NCBI RefSeq assembly: GCF_041956535.1
Contig: NW_027192198.1
Span: forward strand, 1,208,976-1,236,294
Direction: 5' to 3'
From: Calcarisporiella thermophila CBS 279.70
Taxonomy: Eukaryota > Calcarisporiellomycota
DNA: 27,319 bases
Shown: positions 1 through 10,867 of the stretch, piece after piece
Layout of the letters: the number at the start of each line of letters is the position of its first letter
Position numbering within the stretch: the first letter of the stretch is position 1
The notes under the pieces: generated by a model
What the model was told of the DNA's origin: nothing
Seen by the model: only the letters and a program-made list of their open reading frames with translations
The model's database searches: none
Made by a program: the position numbers and the translations under genes

Positions 1-1384
1 AACTCTCCGAATTGGAATTATTTTTTTGTAATTTTCTAGCCTGTTTTCTTTTCTTTTTTTTTATTGTAAGTGGTACTGGTAATCGATCCTTCTTTTCGAG
101 GGGTATCGTTTGGTACTACATTTTTTGTGAATAATATAACTTGAAGTAATATGAGTACCAAACCATGAATACTAAAGAGAGCTTCGAATTTTCCACGAAT
201 AATTCAGTAGGGTATCTGGCAGTCAGAGATTCTCCTGGAGAGTATATACGCGCTTAATACGGCTTTAGAGCGACGAATGACTACGTTCTTTCAATGGTAA
301 TGGATTGAGAGAATGTCATAGATATTGAATTATGTCTCAGCAAGCATTTGAAATTTGAGGAAGCGCTACAAAACAGAACGACCATGGAGTTTAAACCGTT
401 TGCATGGTGATAGGAGAGGTGATAACTAGAACTTCGAAACAGGCTGCGTTTTGCCGCATCATGTCCATGGAATCCCACGGATAGATTAGGTGCAAGGTAA
501 GGATAGAGATTGATGCCTTGTTTTTTAGGCCAGTGCCCAGCTACACCTCTTCCTACACACTGTCCATCAATTGCGTCCGAATACAATTAATAAGAATAAT
601 TTGGCGGCACCCATGCAACCAAATAATCACTAGTAATTCCTGTAGATAGCCTGATTAAGTCAACAATTTTTGGGCTATTATCCAAGTATACGCCCAGGGT
701 GGAATAGGACTTTTTTTTCGAGCAAGCAGTGAGTCTATTCTGCATTCCACAGTTGTATTACATATCCCTACACAGTTTACATCAAATTCGTATGAGTGAA
801 CGAGTTGCAATGTTGAACTGGTTCACAGAGAGTATAAGACTCTTACAAAAGCTTCACGTTCAGAAATTCGAGAAAAATATAGGTGGCAGAAAGCGGGCTA
901 CAACTTCCTCCCTCGAGCAAAATAAATATGTAGATCGTGATGGAGATGAATGTAGGACACCGACGCGAAATTCCACAGTTCACTGGAGGTAGTTAGCATT
1001 CACAAACATTATAATTAACGTAAAAAAATATTAAAACTAGGTAGATGTTGTATATATATCCGAGTCGTTGAAAATGAAAAGTGCGGTAAAGGTTTGATTC
1101 TAGTTTACACTAGCTTTCGCTACCCTCTCGAGCCTGCTCTCTGCTCACTTATAGATATCGCCATGATAAACTCAATTACTACTATTAATGCATATGACAA
1201 CCACATTTATCATTAATTTTATTGTAATATTCAAAAATCGTTAAATATGATAACATTTCCATCGATAAAAAAAATTATAAACTATAATTTTCCATTAAAG
1301 AATGGATTGAAAAAAAGGTAGAAAATACGACGGTTTTCTAGTGCTAGTGCTATTATATATACTCAAAAACTCTACCCAAGATAT
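1..1384. other. Intergenic, no gene recognised
   Basis: AT-rich sequence downstream of the acyl-CoA synthetase gene. Two modest open frames (281-586 minus, 729-992 plus) show no convincing family, intron structure or motif. The plus-strand one has a faint resemblance to a helix-turn-helix segment of transposases, too weak to call. Confidence 0.5.
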
Positions 1385-3954
1385 TTAAAGCTTGAACTTT
1401 CCGTATTTTACGAGATTATAATCGTTCTCTTCCATTAAACGATATTGTCTTCTTATAAAGTCCAATATATAAATACGATCTGACCCCCTTGGTTCAATAG
1501 CTAGGTTTCGCAGCTGATGCTTTTGAAGTTTAAAAGTGGCGGTAATGTCGATTCTATTCAATAATACGAAAGAAAATATGTTAGAACTGAGTGATCTTAA
1601 GGAATAAATGCGCAAATTTACTCATCAGTCACTCGTATAAATCGCGGAAGGGCATAGTTCGGAACACCCTTCTCTTTCAGCCAGTTAACCAATGACTTGA
1701 GTACGAACTGCTCGCCAGTTTCTGGCGCTAATACCAATGTCGCCATTCCTGCCTGACCTTCATAGTTCGCTAATGGTACTCCATATACAACACTCTCTAC
1801 TATGCCTGGGAAACCAGCTAGATGATTTTGGATTTCTGTAGTGCTTACATTCTCACCCTTCCAACGAAAAGTATCGCCCACGCGATCGAGAAAGTAATAA
1901 TAGCCATCTTCATCATATTTTAGCAGATCGCCCATACGGAACCTTGAAAAACAAAAGTTTAGTTGTGGTCGGAGTCTGACTTAAATTAACTGACTGTTTA
2001 AAGCTACCATCTGTCACCATTTTTCAAAACATTATGAACATATTTTTGTTCATAAGCTTTTTCGTTACCATAATAAGGACGCTTTAGTTTTTCATCAATG
2101 AATTTAACGAGGATTTCTCCTGGTTCCCCTGGAGCAACAGGAACACAAAGGCCAGTTCTGGGATCACGAATAAGCTCCTCGCTAACAGGGTCATGCTTAA
2201 CGAGTACGCAAAACTTAACTACGTTTCTTTAAAAACAAAACAATTGTGAAAACTTGAAAGCTTGATATTTTATTAATTTCATTAAATTACCTAATTAAAA
2301 ATCCGAAATGCCCGCAGCTACCTATTCCATGAGGACCCTTGTTCCGATTAATCATAAAAAATGACCCTAATATGAATAGAAGAATAGTCTCAAATGCCTG
2401 TAAGTCAAGCGGATAAATGGGTTAGAAACATACCCTCACTCATGGCGTAAACCTCATCGATATTCTGAATTCCAAAACGTTCTCTCATTTGAATCCATAC
2501 ATATTTATTAAGTCCATTCCCATATAATCGGCGTATGCCATGGTTACGGTCTTCAGGTGATGGGGGCAAATTAACAAGGTAGCGACAAAGTTCGCCCACG
2601 TGCATTAGAATGTTAGCGTGCACCTCTCGGCATTCCTTGAAAGTATTGCGTGCAGAGAACTTTGGTGCAAGTATAAAAGTTGCACCTGTGGAAATGGCAG
2701 AGATCATGCCCAAAAATACTAGAATTGAGATAATAATAATCAATTGAAAATTATGAATCGGGTTTCATAAAGATTAGCAGCATTACATGCGGTCGCGTGA
2801 AAAAGCGGTAGCGGACAATATATGCGGTCGTTTGAATTAAAAATCCCCGAATTATTTGAAGCAAATGCTAGAACTATATTGCATGGTAAATCATTGATTT
2901 AAGAATAGAGGCAAAAGTGAACTTACATCTTAAAATATTATGCTTCACAGGTACTGCCTATGAAAAATAAATGAACGATTAGAAAGAATAGACTCTAGTG
3001 TCTATCTGAACTACCTTTGGCACTCCTGTCGTTCCACTTGTGTAAATAAAAAATGCAAGGTCATCCATCTGTACCGGCGGGCGAACTGTAAATTCGCTTG
3101 CTTTTGGTAACGAATCAATATCCGTATAAGGGTATGGCATCTCGCAATTCACCCAACTCCCCATTCCCAGCACGTGAACTTCTATCCCCTTAATAGTTTG
3201 GAGCGAGGGTAAGGTAGAAGCAATACAGATAACTCTGGTGGCTTTAGATATCTTGATACAGTGCAAAAGTGGTTCCCCTTTATAACAAGAGTCAGTATTA
3301 AGCCAGGTTGACAAAACAAGGGGACTATCGTTGAGTTACCAGCTAAATTCGCATTGACCAAAGCTCCACATGCACCAATTTTTAATAGAGCAAGCATAGA
3401 TAAGTACATCTCGGGGCAATTTGTCATAAATATGGCGACGATGTCTAGTAGAAGGGACAAAGATCGTGATTTTTGCAATGTTAATTCCTTATACCCTGCC
3501 AAGCCATATAATAAATGTTTAACCTTTATATTTGACACCTATCGATGTATACCAGTCAGCAACTCTATCGACATCTGTATAAAGCTTTTTAGTCTACATT
3601 AGAATAATACAAAGAAAGATATTTATAATTACGGTTTATGAGTTGCTGATAGCTCCAAGTACGACCTTGGAACACAAGTGCGTCTTTGTTTCCAAAATTT
3701 TTTGCAGATTGTTCGAGTACTTCATATTCAGAGGCATACGATTGTGAATCTTTCTTTTTAATATTTATACTAAATAATTTTAATTAGTATGATCTTCAAC
3801 AATCTTCTTTTTTAAACACTGACAGTTTCTGGTACTGTAGTTTTGTCTTCAAAGCGGCGAAAATGTTCTGGGCATCCAAAGTGATAAAGTATTTTGAATC
3901 CAAATACGCTGCAACATTTGCGATGAAGAGAGCAGGGACCAAAGATTGTATCAT
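1385..3954 (-). CDS. Very-long-chain acyl-CoA synthetase / fatty acid transport protein (Fat1/FATP, SLC27 type)
   Basis: Predicted to activate long and very-long-chain fatty acids with ATP and CoA, usually at ER, peroxisome or lipid-droplet membranes, while driving their uptake. I assembled 12 exons: 3954-3836, 3769-3633, 3574-3524, 3444-3340, 3277-3015, 2957-2927, 2873-2787, 2718-2434, 2366-2291, 2226-2008, 1942-1622 and 1553-1385. All 11 introns (53-79 nt) are GT-AG and keep phase, giving 620 aa, the usual family length, with no internal stop. Residues 3-18 form a hydrophobic N-terminal segment followed by a YLDSKY-type start typical of fungal Fat1. The AMP-binding loop YTSGTTGVPK is at 216-225. 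PLPLFHATA, YAMSEG and the FATP/VLACS signature DRVGDTFRWKGENVS (477-491) follow in order, with the usual C-terminal lysine-rich tail. It is divergent from the NPP gene, with about 1 kb shared upstream. Some weak donor sites (for example GTTAAA at 3523) are the least certain part. Confidence 0.93.
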
Positions 3955-4983
3955 AATGTGGACTAATGAAACGTAGATTTATAGATTTTCAAAGTTATTA
4001 TGATAAAGAAGAGTCCAAAGACATGGCGCCACCCACATTGTTTTATATTTTCATTTGCTAAAATAGACAACTTCCATTTCGAGACAAGATTAAAAATAGC
4101 GTAGATTTGTTTGCAAATTACCCTGTAATTACAATCAAAATGCTATGCCATCAATAAAAATATGGATCCAAATAATAAGAGAGACTATGCAATTGCCAAA
4201 ACTTGAGCTACACCTGCATCCATTCAAATTATTGCGAAGCGTTCAATTCAACCCGGAGCCTAGTATCACTTAGAGTAACTTGAGGATTCCCCCCCTTGAG
4301 CAGCTACACGGAAATCACGACGTTGGTTTTAACGACGTATCTATATTATTTCCTACTGTGGCGTACTTTAATAATAATAATATTTATCCTACGAGTCTTC
4401 CTCTTAATTCTTAATATAATGATCGCAACGCTCACTTGTCAGGATTAAAAGGACCGAATGCCAGAATAGCAAGTGAATACTACATGAACAAAGCTCATCG
4501 ATGATCTCCTGTATTAGACTCGGACATGAAAATAGGATTCAATTTCGTATCGCTCATTTATTTAGGAATATAGCATACAATCACAAAAAAATTATTAGCT
4601 TGCTAACAATCCAAATACTTTATGCTCAATCTTTTTAGGTGGTTGAAATATATTTGAAACTGCTCTTTCACATTATATAATTCATTAAATATATAGTACA
4701 TAATATATAGTATAATTACATACATTCAAAGTTATAAATAGGATCAAAAATTTGAATGTTTATCGAAGTCTCAAGGCAAATTAGAAGTAATATAGGAAGA
4801 ACATAAAAAATTATAAAGGTTAACTTAGCAAAGTAAAATGCTGCGCCTCATTTATTACACAATCAATTTCGTTTTCAAATCAATATAATTTTTATTGTAC
4901 TTCAGTAAAAAGAACTTTGAAAATCTGTCAGGTTTTAATTTTTTTTCACAATATCGTCCTAGAATTATATATATGATCAATAG
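3955..4983. other. Divergent intergenic region between FATP-like and NPP-like genes
   Basis: A 1,029-nt AT-rich stretch between two divergently transcribed genes, so it must contain both promoters. No further coding frame or RNA gene was seen. ATGCTGCGCC at 4838-4847 recurs twice elsewhere in the window. AT-rich TATA-like runs lie just before 4984 but no single TATA box stands out. Confidence 0.6.
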
Positions 4984-6723
4984 ATGTCTAGTTCAAAACC
5001 AACTCCTCTAAATAAACAAGAGGAACTAGGTGCAGCAATTAATCAAGGGAAAGATGTAGAAGCAGTTGATTTTGAGATCGATAGTGAGAATGCTCGATTG
5101 CTTGATGATGCACAACATGAAGCCACAGGTTCAGAAAGTAATCAATTTACTTATAATGTAAGAGTTTAATTGAATTACCTTGGATGTGAATGATTCAAGC
5201 AATCTGTTATCTACTAGGAAACTTTCGGCAGAAGAAAGCTCTTTATATTACTAATAGTTGCGGGGGCTTTCATCATCATCGCCATTCTATTCGCTATTAT
5301 TCTCATATCCCTTTCAAAAACCTCTAGTTCTCCTAAATACGGGCAAAAATATCCTCCACGGACTAACGGCACCCATTGGTTTAACTCAACCGTAGTCGTC
5401 GTTAGCCTTGATGGTTTCCGCTCCGATTATTTAGATCGAAATCTCACCCAATCTTTAACGAAGCTTGCCAATCGTGGTGTAAGAGCTGAATATATGAAAC
5501 CATCATTCCCTTCAGTTACATTTCCTAACCATTACACGCTGGTTACTGGCCTCTATCCGGAATCTCATGGTATCGTTGGTAACCACTTTATTGACCCTGT
5601 GATTAATGACGAGTTCGTATACAGTAAGCCCGAAAAGAGTTGGGGCTCAAAGTGGTGGGGTGGTGAGCCGGTAAATAAATAACTCTATTCTACTTTTTAT
5701 TTGAATTGCTCTGATTTAATTCGACACAACTTTTTCAAGATATGGATTTCAGCTGTTCGTCAAGGACTTCGCTCAGCGGTTCACATGTGGCCTGGTTGTT
5801 CCACACTCGTAAGAAATATGCGCCCAACTTACCACAATGACTATGACCCAAGGTGGTCTTTATCTGAAAAGGTCGATCAAGTTCTTGAGTGGCTTGATTT
5901 ACCTGATATCCAACGCCCTGAGTTTATTGCGGCATACGTCTCTACAATTGACACAGCTGGACACGCTGCTGGTCCAGATTCAGACAGGGTTAACGCTGCA
6001 TTGCGGATGGTGGATGATATGCTTGGGCTATTAATGGATGGGCTGGATAAACGTAATCTTACAGATATAGTAAATTTAATTGTGGTAAATCAGAGAAACC
6101 TTGCATGAGCAGTATAAATTGTGTCAGATTGGGTTGATTTGAGCATTTTTTTTTAGGTTAGCGATCATGGTATGGCCGCCACTAGCAACGATCGCCTTAT
6201 TTTCTACGAGGATTTTGCTCCTGATATGCTGAAGCAGAAGGAGCCTGAGGCGTGGCCACTACTCGGAATTCGTCCCGACACGGATGTCGAACTTGAGATA
6301 TTGCATACACAGTTTTTAAATGCAAGCCGACAACCCAACTCACACTTTCAGGTCTATCTTCGTGAAGAAATCCCTGGACGCTTTCATTACTCAAATTCTC
6401 CTCGTATCGCACCGCTCGTCGCAATTCCAGATCCAGGATGGGTGTTCATCACTCACAGTAAATATGATTCACTAAAGGGCAAACCATTTCATCCGATGGG
6501 GGTCCACGGATATGATAATGAGAATCCGCTTATGCGAGCAATCTTCATTGGTGCTGGCCCAGAGTTTATGCCCACCAAGAAGGATAATAATGTGACCGCG
6601 GAGCGAATAGTCCCTCCTTTCCAAAACATAGAATTATATGGTCTTCTTGCTCACATATTGGGCATTCAGCCTGCCCCCAACAATGGTACAGGAGGTCCAA
6701 TTGAAACAGTATTTGTGCATTAG
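4984..6723 (+). CDS. Ectonucleotide pyrophosphatase/phosphodiesterase (NPP/ENPP family, type II membrane protein)
   Basis: Hydrolyses phosphodiester or pyrophosphate bonds of extracellular nucleotides, yielding nucleoside monophosphate; in fungi it serves phosphate scavenging. Four exons (4984-5157, 5218-5670, 5740-6084, 6157-6723) with GT-AG introns of 60-72 nt give 512 aa. A cytosolic acidic N-terminus (1-62) is followed by RRK and one membrane segment (about 66-90), then the catalytic domain outside the cell or in the secretory lumen. All seven expected zinc ligands are visible: D123 (SLDGFRSDY), nucleophile T159 (SVTFPNH), D280 and H284 (IDTAGHAAGPDS), D327 and H328 (SDHGM), and H441 (VHGYDNENP). 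Yeast NPP1/NPP2 are longer, so this copy is compact, mainly at the C-terminus. The start is the first ATG of the frame. The family call is firm; substrate is unknown. Confidence 0.93.
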
Positions 6724-6789
6724 AAAATGTATACTTTTTTTTTGTTGCTTCTTTTTATATTTTTATGCTTCAAGTTCATATTTCTCGTT

Positions 6790-6867
6790 TTATATTTTCC
6801 TGCATCCCACTATGAATCGATATTTATTGCCTATAATATAATAAATATGTTTATTTTTCCTCGTCGC
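6790..6867 (+). repeat. Dispersed 3'-flank sequence, copy 1
   Basis: Runs from CGTTTTATATTTTCC through TGCATCCCACTATGAATC to TTTTCCTCGTCGC. It aligns by eye with 10353-10433 at roughly three quarters identity, and less well with 26764-26822. It starts 67 nt after the NPP stop codon and includes AATAAA, so it may be transcribed as 3' UTR. Confidence 0.55.
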
Positions 6868-7258
6868 TCTTCCCCATCCAAATATTCCAACCAATTTAAT
6901 TATTCAACATTTTGTTACTGTTTATAAACTTGATCCAGTTGCAATTTAAAACTAACGCGCGTTTCGTCTTGACTGATCTTTAGCTTGATCCTTCACCCAA
7001 ACTAGCTTTTTATTTATATTGCCCTTGCACATGGTAATTCAATATACATACAAGAGATTTACTAAATATACTGAATTTATTGTAAAAGAGGTAGTTCGTT
7101 TCACTTTTTTTTCAAGTTTATTCCGTCCGAACTAGATTATTATCCCTAAATCCAACTTATTCGTTTTCTGAATATACCATCAGCAAACATTGACAAAACT
7201 AAGGTTATTATTATAGTAAAAAAAATTGACAATAAAATTTAAATAATTAAAAAAAAAT

Positions 7259-7265
7259 AAAAAAA
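7259..7265 (-). terminator. Pol III T-run terminator of tRNA-Pro
   Basis: Seven consecutive T on the minus strand directly after the tRNA 3' end, followed by a further T-rich stretch. This is the standard RNA polymerase III termination signal. Confidence 0.85.
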
Positions 7266-7337
7266 GGGCTCAACTGGGAATTGAACCCAGGACCTCTCCC
7301 ACCCTAAGGGAGAATTATACCACTAAACCATTGAGCC
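7266..7337 (-). tRNA. tRNA-Pro (anticodon AGG)
   Basis: A 72-nt cloverleaf on the minus strand. The acceptor arm GGCTCAA pairs with TTGAGCC and the discriminator base is C. The anticodon stem TCTCC/GGAGA encloses the loop CTTAGGGT with anticodon AGG, reading CCU/CCC proline codons after A34 editing. The T-arm carries GGTTCAATTCC, which is also the Pol III B box; the A box lies in the D-arm (TGGTTTAGTGG). There is no intron and CCA is not encoded. A run of seven T on the minus strand follows at once. Confidence 0.95.
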
Positions 7338-7861
7338 AGCCCTAACGTTACGGGAATATCGGTATTTCGTACAGACAGTCATAACTGCGCCACTACAAGC
7401 CAAAAAAGAAAAAACTTCTTTTCTTCTTTAACTTTATGCACATGGTACCTTAATAACCTTTCGGCAAATTACTAGCGCTTTGAAAATTTTATTCAAGTTT
7501 GTTCTGTTTTGTTAAACTAGTTGTTTAATTAGTTTGTTTATTCAGTTCGTTTAATCAGTTTGTTTAATCGGTTCGTTCTATTTAGTTTAATTTTGTTATA
7601 TAAGAAGAGATTCAAGCGTGAGTGAACGGGGAGGCGGATTAGTTTTTGAATATTGAGCAATAGTTTTGAAATTTATTGTCTTATTTGCTTTTTTTTTATA
7701 AGAAAATCTTTCTTTTGTTTACTTACGTAAAATCTTCACGGTATACCCCTAAATTCACGTAACTATTGTTTCGTGTGCTCAAGATAGTTTAAGGAGATAT
7801 TCGAAATGAGAAGCTTAGATTTTGTGACCGAATACCATAAGAGCCCCGGGGTTTAACTGTT
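7338..7861. other. Intergenic upstream of tRNA-Pro
   Basis: AT-rich upstream flank of the tRNA gene. It holds the 13-bp tandem repeat (7520-7584) and, at its right end, a tRNA-like T-arm with CCA (7827-7894). No protein gene seen. Confidence 0.5.
7520..7584 (+). repeat. Degenerate 13-bp tandem repeat, five units
   Basis: Five head-to-tail units based on GTTTGTTTAATCA: 7520-7531, 7532-7544, 7545-7557, 7558-7570 and 7571-7584, with lengths 12, 13, 13, 13 and 14. It lies in the gene-free stretch between the tRNA and the gag-like relic. No function is apparent. Confidence 0.8.
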
Positions 7862-7894
7862 GTGTGCTGGGTTCGATTCTTGGTGACGGTACCA
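7827..7894 (+). other. tRNA-like 3' half: B box, T-arm, acceptor and CCA
   Basis: CTGGG/CTTGG (7867-7871 and 7879-7883) encloses a TTCGATT loop, forming a T-arm with G-T wobble pairs and matching the Pol III B box. The next seven bases TGACGGT can pair in part with ACCG at 7827-7830, and are followed by A then CCA. No D-arm or anticodon arm is convincing. It may be a tRNA pseudogene or the head of a tRNA-derived element. It overlaps the start of the gag-like frame. Confidence 0.3.
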
Positions 7895-8843
7895 GTACTA
7901 GAGATGTGGCCGGAATATACTCTAGGAATCGAGCTATATGTTACTTCGCTACAACTCCTCCGAAATGCAGTAAAATGCGTCAATGAAATTCTTCCATATA
8001 TACATTCTTCTTATTCTGTATCTTTCTCGGTACAAGTAATTCCTCTTTATAAAGCTGGCCAGGAGCATTACCTTGGTGATTTTGACATAGAAGTGTACCC
8101 TGCCTTTAATTTGTATTGGAGACTATTCAATAAAAATACTCCTAACAAAAAAATAAGCGACCCAGTTGCAAACCTCAGAGAAAAGATGGAAGCAGTCATG
8201 TCCAACTATGCCTGAGTCATCCAGATTGACTTCCAATACTATGGCAACACGGGGTGGTTACAAGACCACTGCTACGCCATACTTGGGCCGAACTCTGAAA
8301 CCACAGAACCTTTAGAAAACCTTTTACCTTGCCAGTTAGCCATCGATGAGGACAAGATAATCCTTTCTTGAAGAGGATCTACTCCAATGTGTAATTACTG
8401 TAAGGCTACTGGCCAGATACGAGTTGAAAGCCCAAAGAAGAACAGGCAGCATCAAGAATATAAGCCCGTGCAAACACTCCCCCCGCACATTCGTGAAACC
8501 ACGCCAGATAGAATGAATACGGACAATGAGACCGAGAAGTCAGAGAATATGCAGTACCCCACAGGCACCGAATATCAAACCTATAGGATCCAAAATGTTC
8601 AGCGAAATAACAGGATTTGAACTATCTACTGTACCAGCCTAGAGAAGCCCCGAAATCGAGACGGTAAACCTGCAAGAATTCCTAGCTTCCAAGAAGAACA
8701 TGTAGTTCGACTTCAGTCCTACAAAATTGCCCACGCGCATCGAACATCCAACACGAAAAATTATCCCCAAGATAGCCAAAACTAACCAGAATATTGGCAT
8801 TGAAAAATTTTCAGCCGAAACTAAGAACCTTGCTTTAAGATGA
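7862..8843 (+). pseudogene. Decayed gag/ORF1-like zinc-knuckle protein of a retroelement
   Basis: One frame runs from 7862 to about 8590, broken only by TGA at 8213 and 8369. A -1/+1 shift near 8590 then leads into another frame that runs to a stop at 8841, with further stops at 8640 and near 8700. The identifying piece is MCNYCKATGQIRVESPKK (from 8387), a CCHC zinc knuckle (CX2CX4HX4C) in which His has become Gln and the last Cys has become Ser. The preceding text (LPCQLAIDEDKI) and the Ser/Thr/Glu-rich tail suit fungal LINE/LTR ORF1 proteins. No reverse transcriptase follows, so this is a truncated relic. Alternatively it is a decayed host zinc-knuckle protein. Confidence 0.6.
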
Positions 8844-9237
8844 GGGTTTTTATAACTCATTGTCCTTATAATTGAGCTTTTTTTATTCATTTAATTTTCC
8901 GAACGATAAACTAGCGGCACGTTCAATAATAATTGAAGAGGAAATTCAAAATAAGATCCTCTACACTTTTTTATTTATTATAAAAAGGTAAGCTAGAACG
9001 ATTCTGCTAGAAATCAAGCAATTTCGAAGCCGATACTGCAAGTAGAGTTACAAAATCTGTTATAATGATGTTAATTTTGGAAATAGTGGTACTTGAAAGT
9101 GAAATTAGAATTCATACCGCCTAGGTTTTAATAATTTGGCTTGGGCTTGAATATATCCTAATCCGTCGAGTAGAAGTAAATCTGCGAATTTTTATCCAGT
9201 TTTCTTCATCGCCTCGGATGGTAAAAAATTATCAGTG
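8844..9237. other. Intergenic, upstream region of the GST gene
   Basis: AT-rich, no coding frame. It contains the GST promoter and 5' leader; no clear TATA box was seen near the start codon. Confidence 0.55.
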
Positions 9238-9954
9238 ATGTCTTCTCAAAATAAATACGAACTCTACTACTTCAAACACGCCGGCCTTGCAACGACAATC
9301 CGTACCATTCTTGAAATTGTTAATGTGAGTCATCCCAACTTTCTGATTTCTTCCCGTTAACGTTCAATTGGATTTATTGGAATTTTCTAGGCTGACTACA
9401 CGATCAAAGGAGTAGAAGATTGGGCTTCCGAAAAAGCCAACACTCCGTTTGGTCAAGTTCCGGTCCTTTATGTGATCAGATCTAACGGCATGCGTTATGA
9501 AATTGCTGAATCTCAAGCGATTTCTCGCTATCTTGGTCGAGAACATGGTTTGGTAGGAAATACCAACGAAGAAAATGCTCTGGTGGATATGGTAATGGAC
9601 TCGCTGTTTGAGCTCCTGATCGGTCTATTGAAATATTACGTCCTCGAAAACGAAGAAGACGAAAAAGATGCTTGTAAAAATGCCGTCCTGGAAGATTCCA
9701 AGAAACTCCTTCCCTTCCATGAGAAGCTTATCAAGAAACACGGCGGAAATGGCCACTATTTGCAGAGCAAATTGACTCTCGCCGATATTCATCTCTTCAC
9801 CATGCTAATTGGACTTCAGGAATTTCTCGGTAAGGAGGCGTATAGTGCTGTGGTGAGCGAAGATAAGACCCCGGAATTGGTGAAAGTGTTTGAAACGGTT
9901 AAAAAGGAGAAAGGCGTGCAGCGCCTCTTTGAGGAAAATTATTACCATTTCTAA
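9238..9954 (+). CDS. Glutathione S-transferase, sigma-like
   Basis: Conjugates glutathione to electrophiles or reduces/isomerises them in the cytosol; it acts as a dimer. Two exons (9238-9324 and 9391-9954) around a 66-nt GTGAGT...CTAG intron give 216 aa, close to the 200-220 aa usual for soluble GSTs. The thioredoxin-fold N-domain reads YELYYFKHAGLA, where Y11 sits at the catalytic tyrosine of sigma/alpha/mu/pi classes. The cis-proline is P53 (FGQVPVLY), and E69-S70 (ESQAISRYLG) is the glutathione gamma-glutamyl binding pair. The all-helical C-domain has the N-capping box SKLTLADIHLF. Nothing is broken. Class assignment is by motif only; nematode, insect and fungal sigma-like GSTs share it. 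Confidence 0.92.
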
Positions 9955-10436
9955 TACTCTTATTTCACTGGTTACTATCAGGCAAGTTTATTAGGTCTAG
10001 CAATTTTAACCCTAACGGGCGCTGCCGAATATTGTGCATATCTATTTTATTGTGATTTTGGACTGACACAAATTAATCTCATTTTGCCCTAGAAGGCCAA
10101 TACAGCAGTTCCTGCTGTAGCTAAACCTACAAAGATGAAGTTGTTCGAATAATTTATATTATGACATCAATTCCTACAAAATCACACCTATAGATGATGC
10201 CTGAAATTAACACTTGATGTTGGAAAAATAGCCCTCATATATTTTATTATTTTCTTCATAGCATGTACTACATCTTCAAATTCATTATATAAAATCACCC
10301 CATCATGTATATATTTCATTGCTTGGGAAATGTTTATCGTTTTGGTATAGAGATTATATTATCCCGCATCTCATTATAAATCAATTTTTATTACGAATAA
10401 TGTATTAAATGTGTTTTATTTTCTCCTTGTTGCGAA
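9955..10436. other. GST 3' flank with a possible exon remnant
   Basis: AT-rich. From about 9982 to 10152 one plus-strand frame is open except for a single TAG at 10090. It reads a hydrophobic stretch (SLLGLAILTLTGAAEY), then KANTAVPAVAKPTKMKLFE and TAA. It follows an AG at about 9980 like a splice acceptor. It may be a decayed terminal exon, but I cannot identify it. Copy 2 of the dispersed 3'-flank sequence lies at 10353-10433. Confidence 0.35.
10353..10433 (+). repeat. Dispersed 3'-flank sequence, copy 2
   Basis: Aligns by eye with 6790-6867: CGCATCTCATTATAAATC against TGCATCCCACTATGAATC, then similar TTTATTRC..ATAAT and TGTTT.ATTTTCTCC blocks. Same orientation as copy 1. Confidence 0.5.
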
Positions 10437-10727
10437 TTAAGAGGTTCTATCTTCCAAGTCGTCAAGTGGATGTAAAGGATAAGACTTGGGTCGATTTACA
10501 GCTTGATAAAAACAAAATGATCGTTGTTTCTCTTGCTCGTTAAAAATTATGTCGAAAGAGTCGAAGAGTTTGCTACGTCTGGCGTGAGAGCTGGTGAAAC
10601 GCTTGAGAATCGTAGAGCGCTCTTCTACACACTGAGTCAAAAGTACATCTAAGTTAGTGTATCCTGAAGCAATTGCCTCTGCCCATATTTCACGACGAGT
10701 ATACCAACGCTGAAGTTAAGCTGCCAT
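10437..10727 (-). pseudogene. Unidentified protein-coding frame with an early TAA
   Basis: Minus-strand frame from ATG at 10727 with TAA as fourth codon, then open for 92 residues to TAA at 10437. The text is protein-like: W-Y-T-R-R-E-I-W near the start, charged helices, and EKQRSFCFYQAVNRPKSYP before a PLHPLDDLED end. I do not recognise the family. It could be a last exon reached through CTTCAG just before the open part, with the upstream exons lost, or an intact small gene with one nonsense mutation. It lies just downstream (same strand) of a MULE transposase relic and may have been carried with it. Confidence 0.35.
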
Positions 10728-10867
10728 TTTGATTTAAAACTTAATTATCTCATTATAATGCTTTGCGAATTAGCCTGGTATCTATGAACTAAATAGATTG
10801 ATTAGCTCTAATGCAAAGTCGATGTAATTGTCAACTTTTTGGTGCAAATGCATTTGGATATCTTGTG

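Larger units (their letters stand above)
6724..7265. other. Intergenic, 3' flank of NPP gene and tRNA terminator side
   Basis: Strongly AT-rich. It contains one copy of a dispersed sequence (6790-6867) also seen at 10353-10433 and 26764-26822, with an AATAAA-like polyadenylation signal inside it. No gene seen; the short open frames here are in AT-rich, low-complexity DNA. Confidence 0.6.

Noticed and set aside
281-586. 101-codon minus-strand open frame
   Set aside because: No family motif, no splice context and no homologous pattern in neighbouring frames; probably chance.
729-992. 87-codon plus-strand frame with a faint transposase helix-turn-helix look (ERVAMLNWFTES)
   Set aside because: Similarity is limited to a few residues and the rest does not follow the family; not strong enough for a feature.
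8213-8371. In-frame TGA codons as selenocysteine or programmed readthrough
   Set aside because: The zinc knuckle has also lost ligands and a frameshift follows, so ordinary decay is simpler; no SECIS-like structure was looked for successfully.
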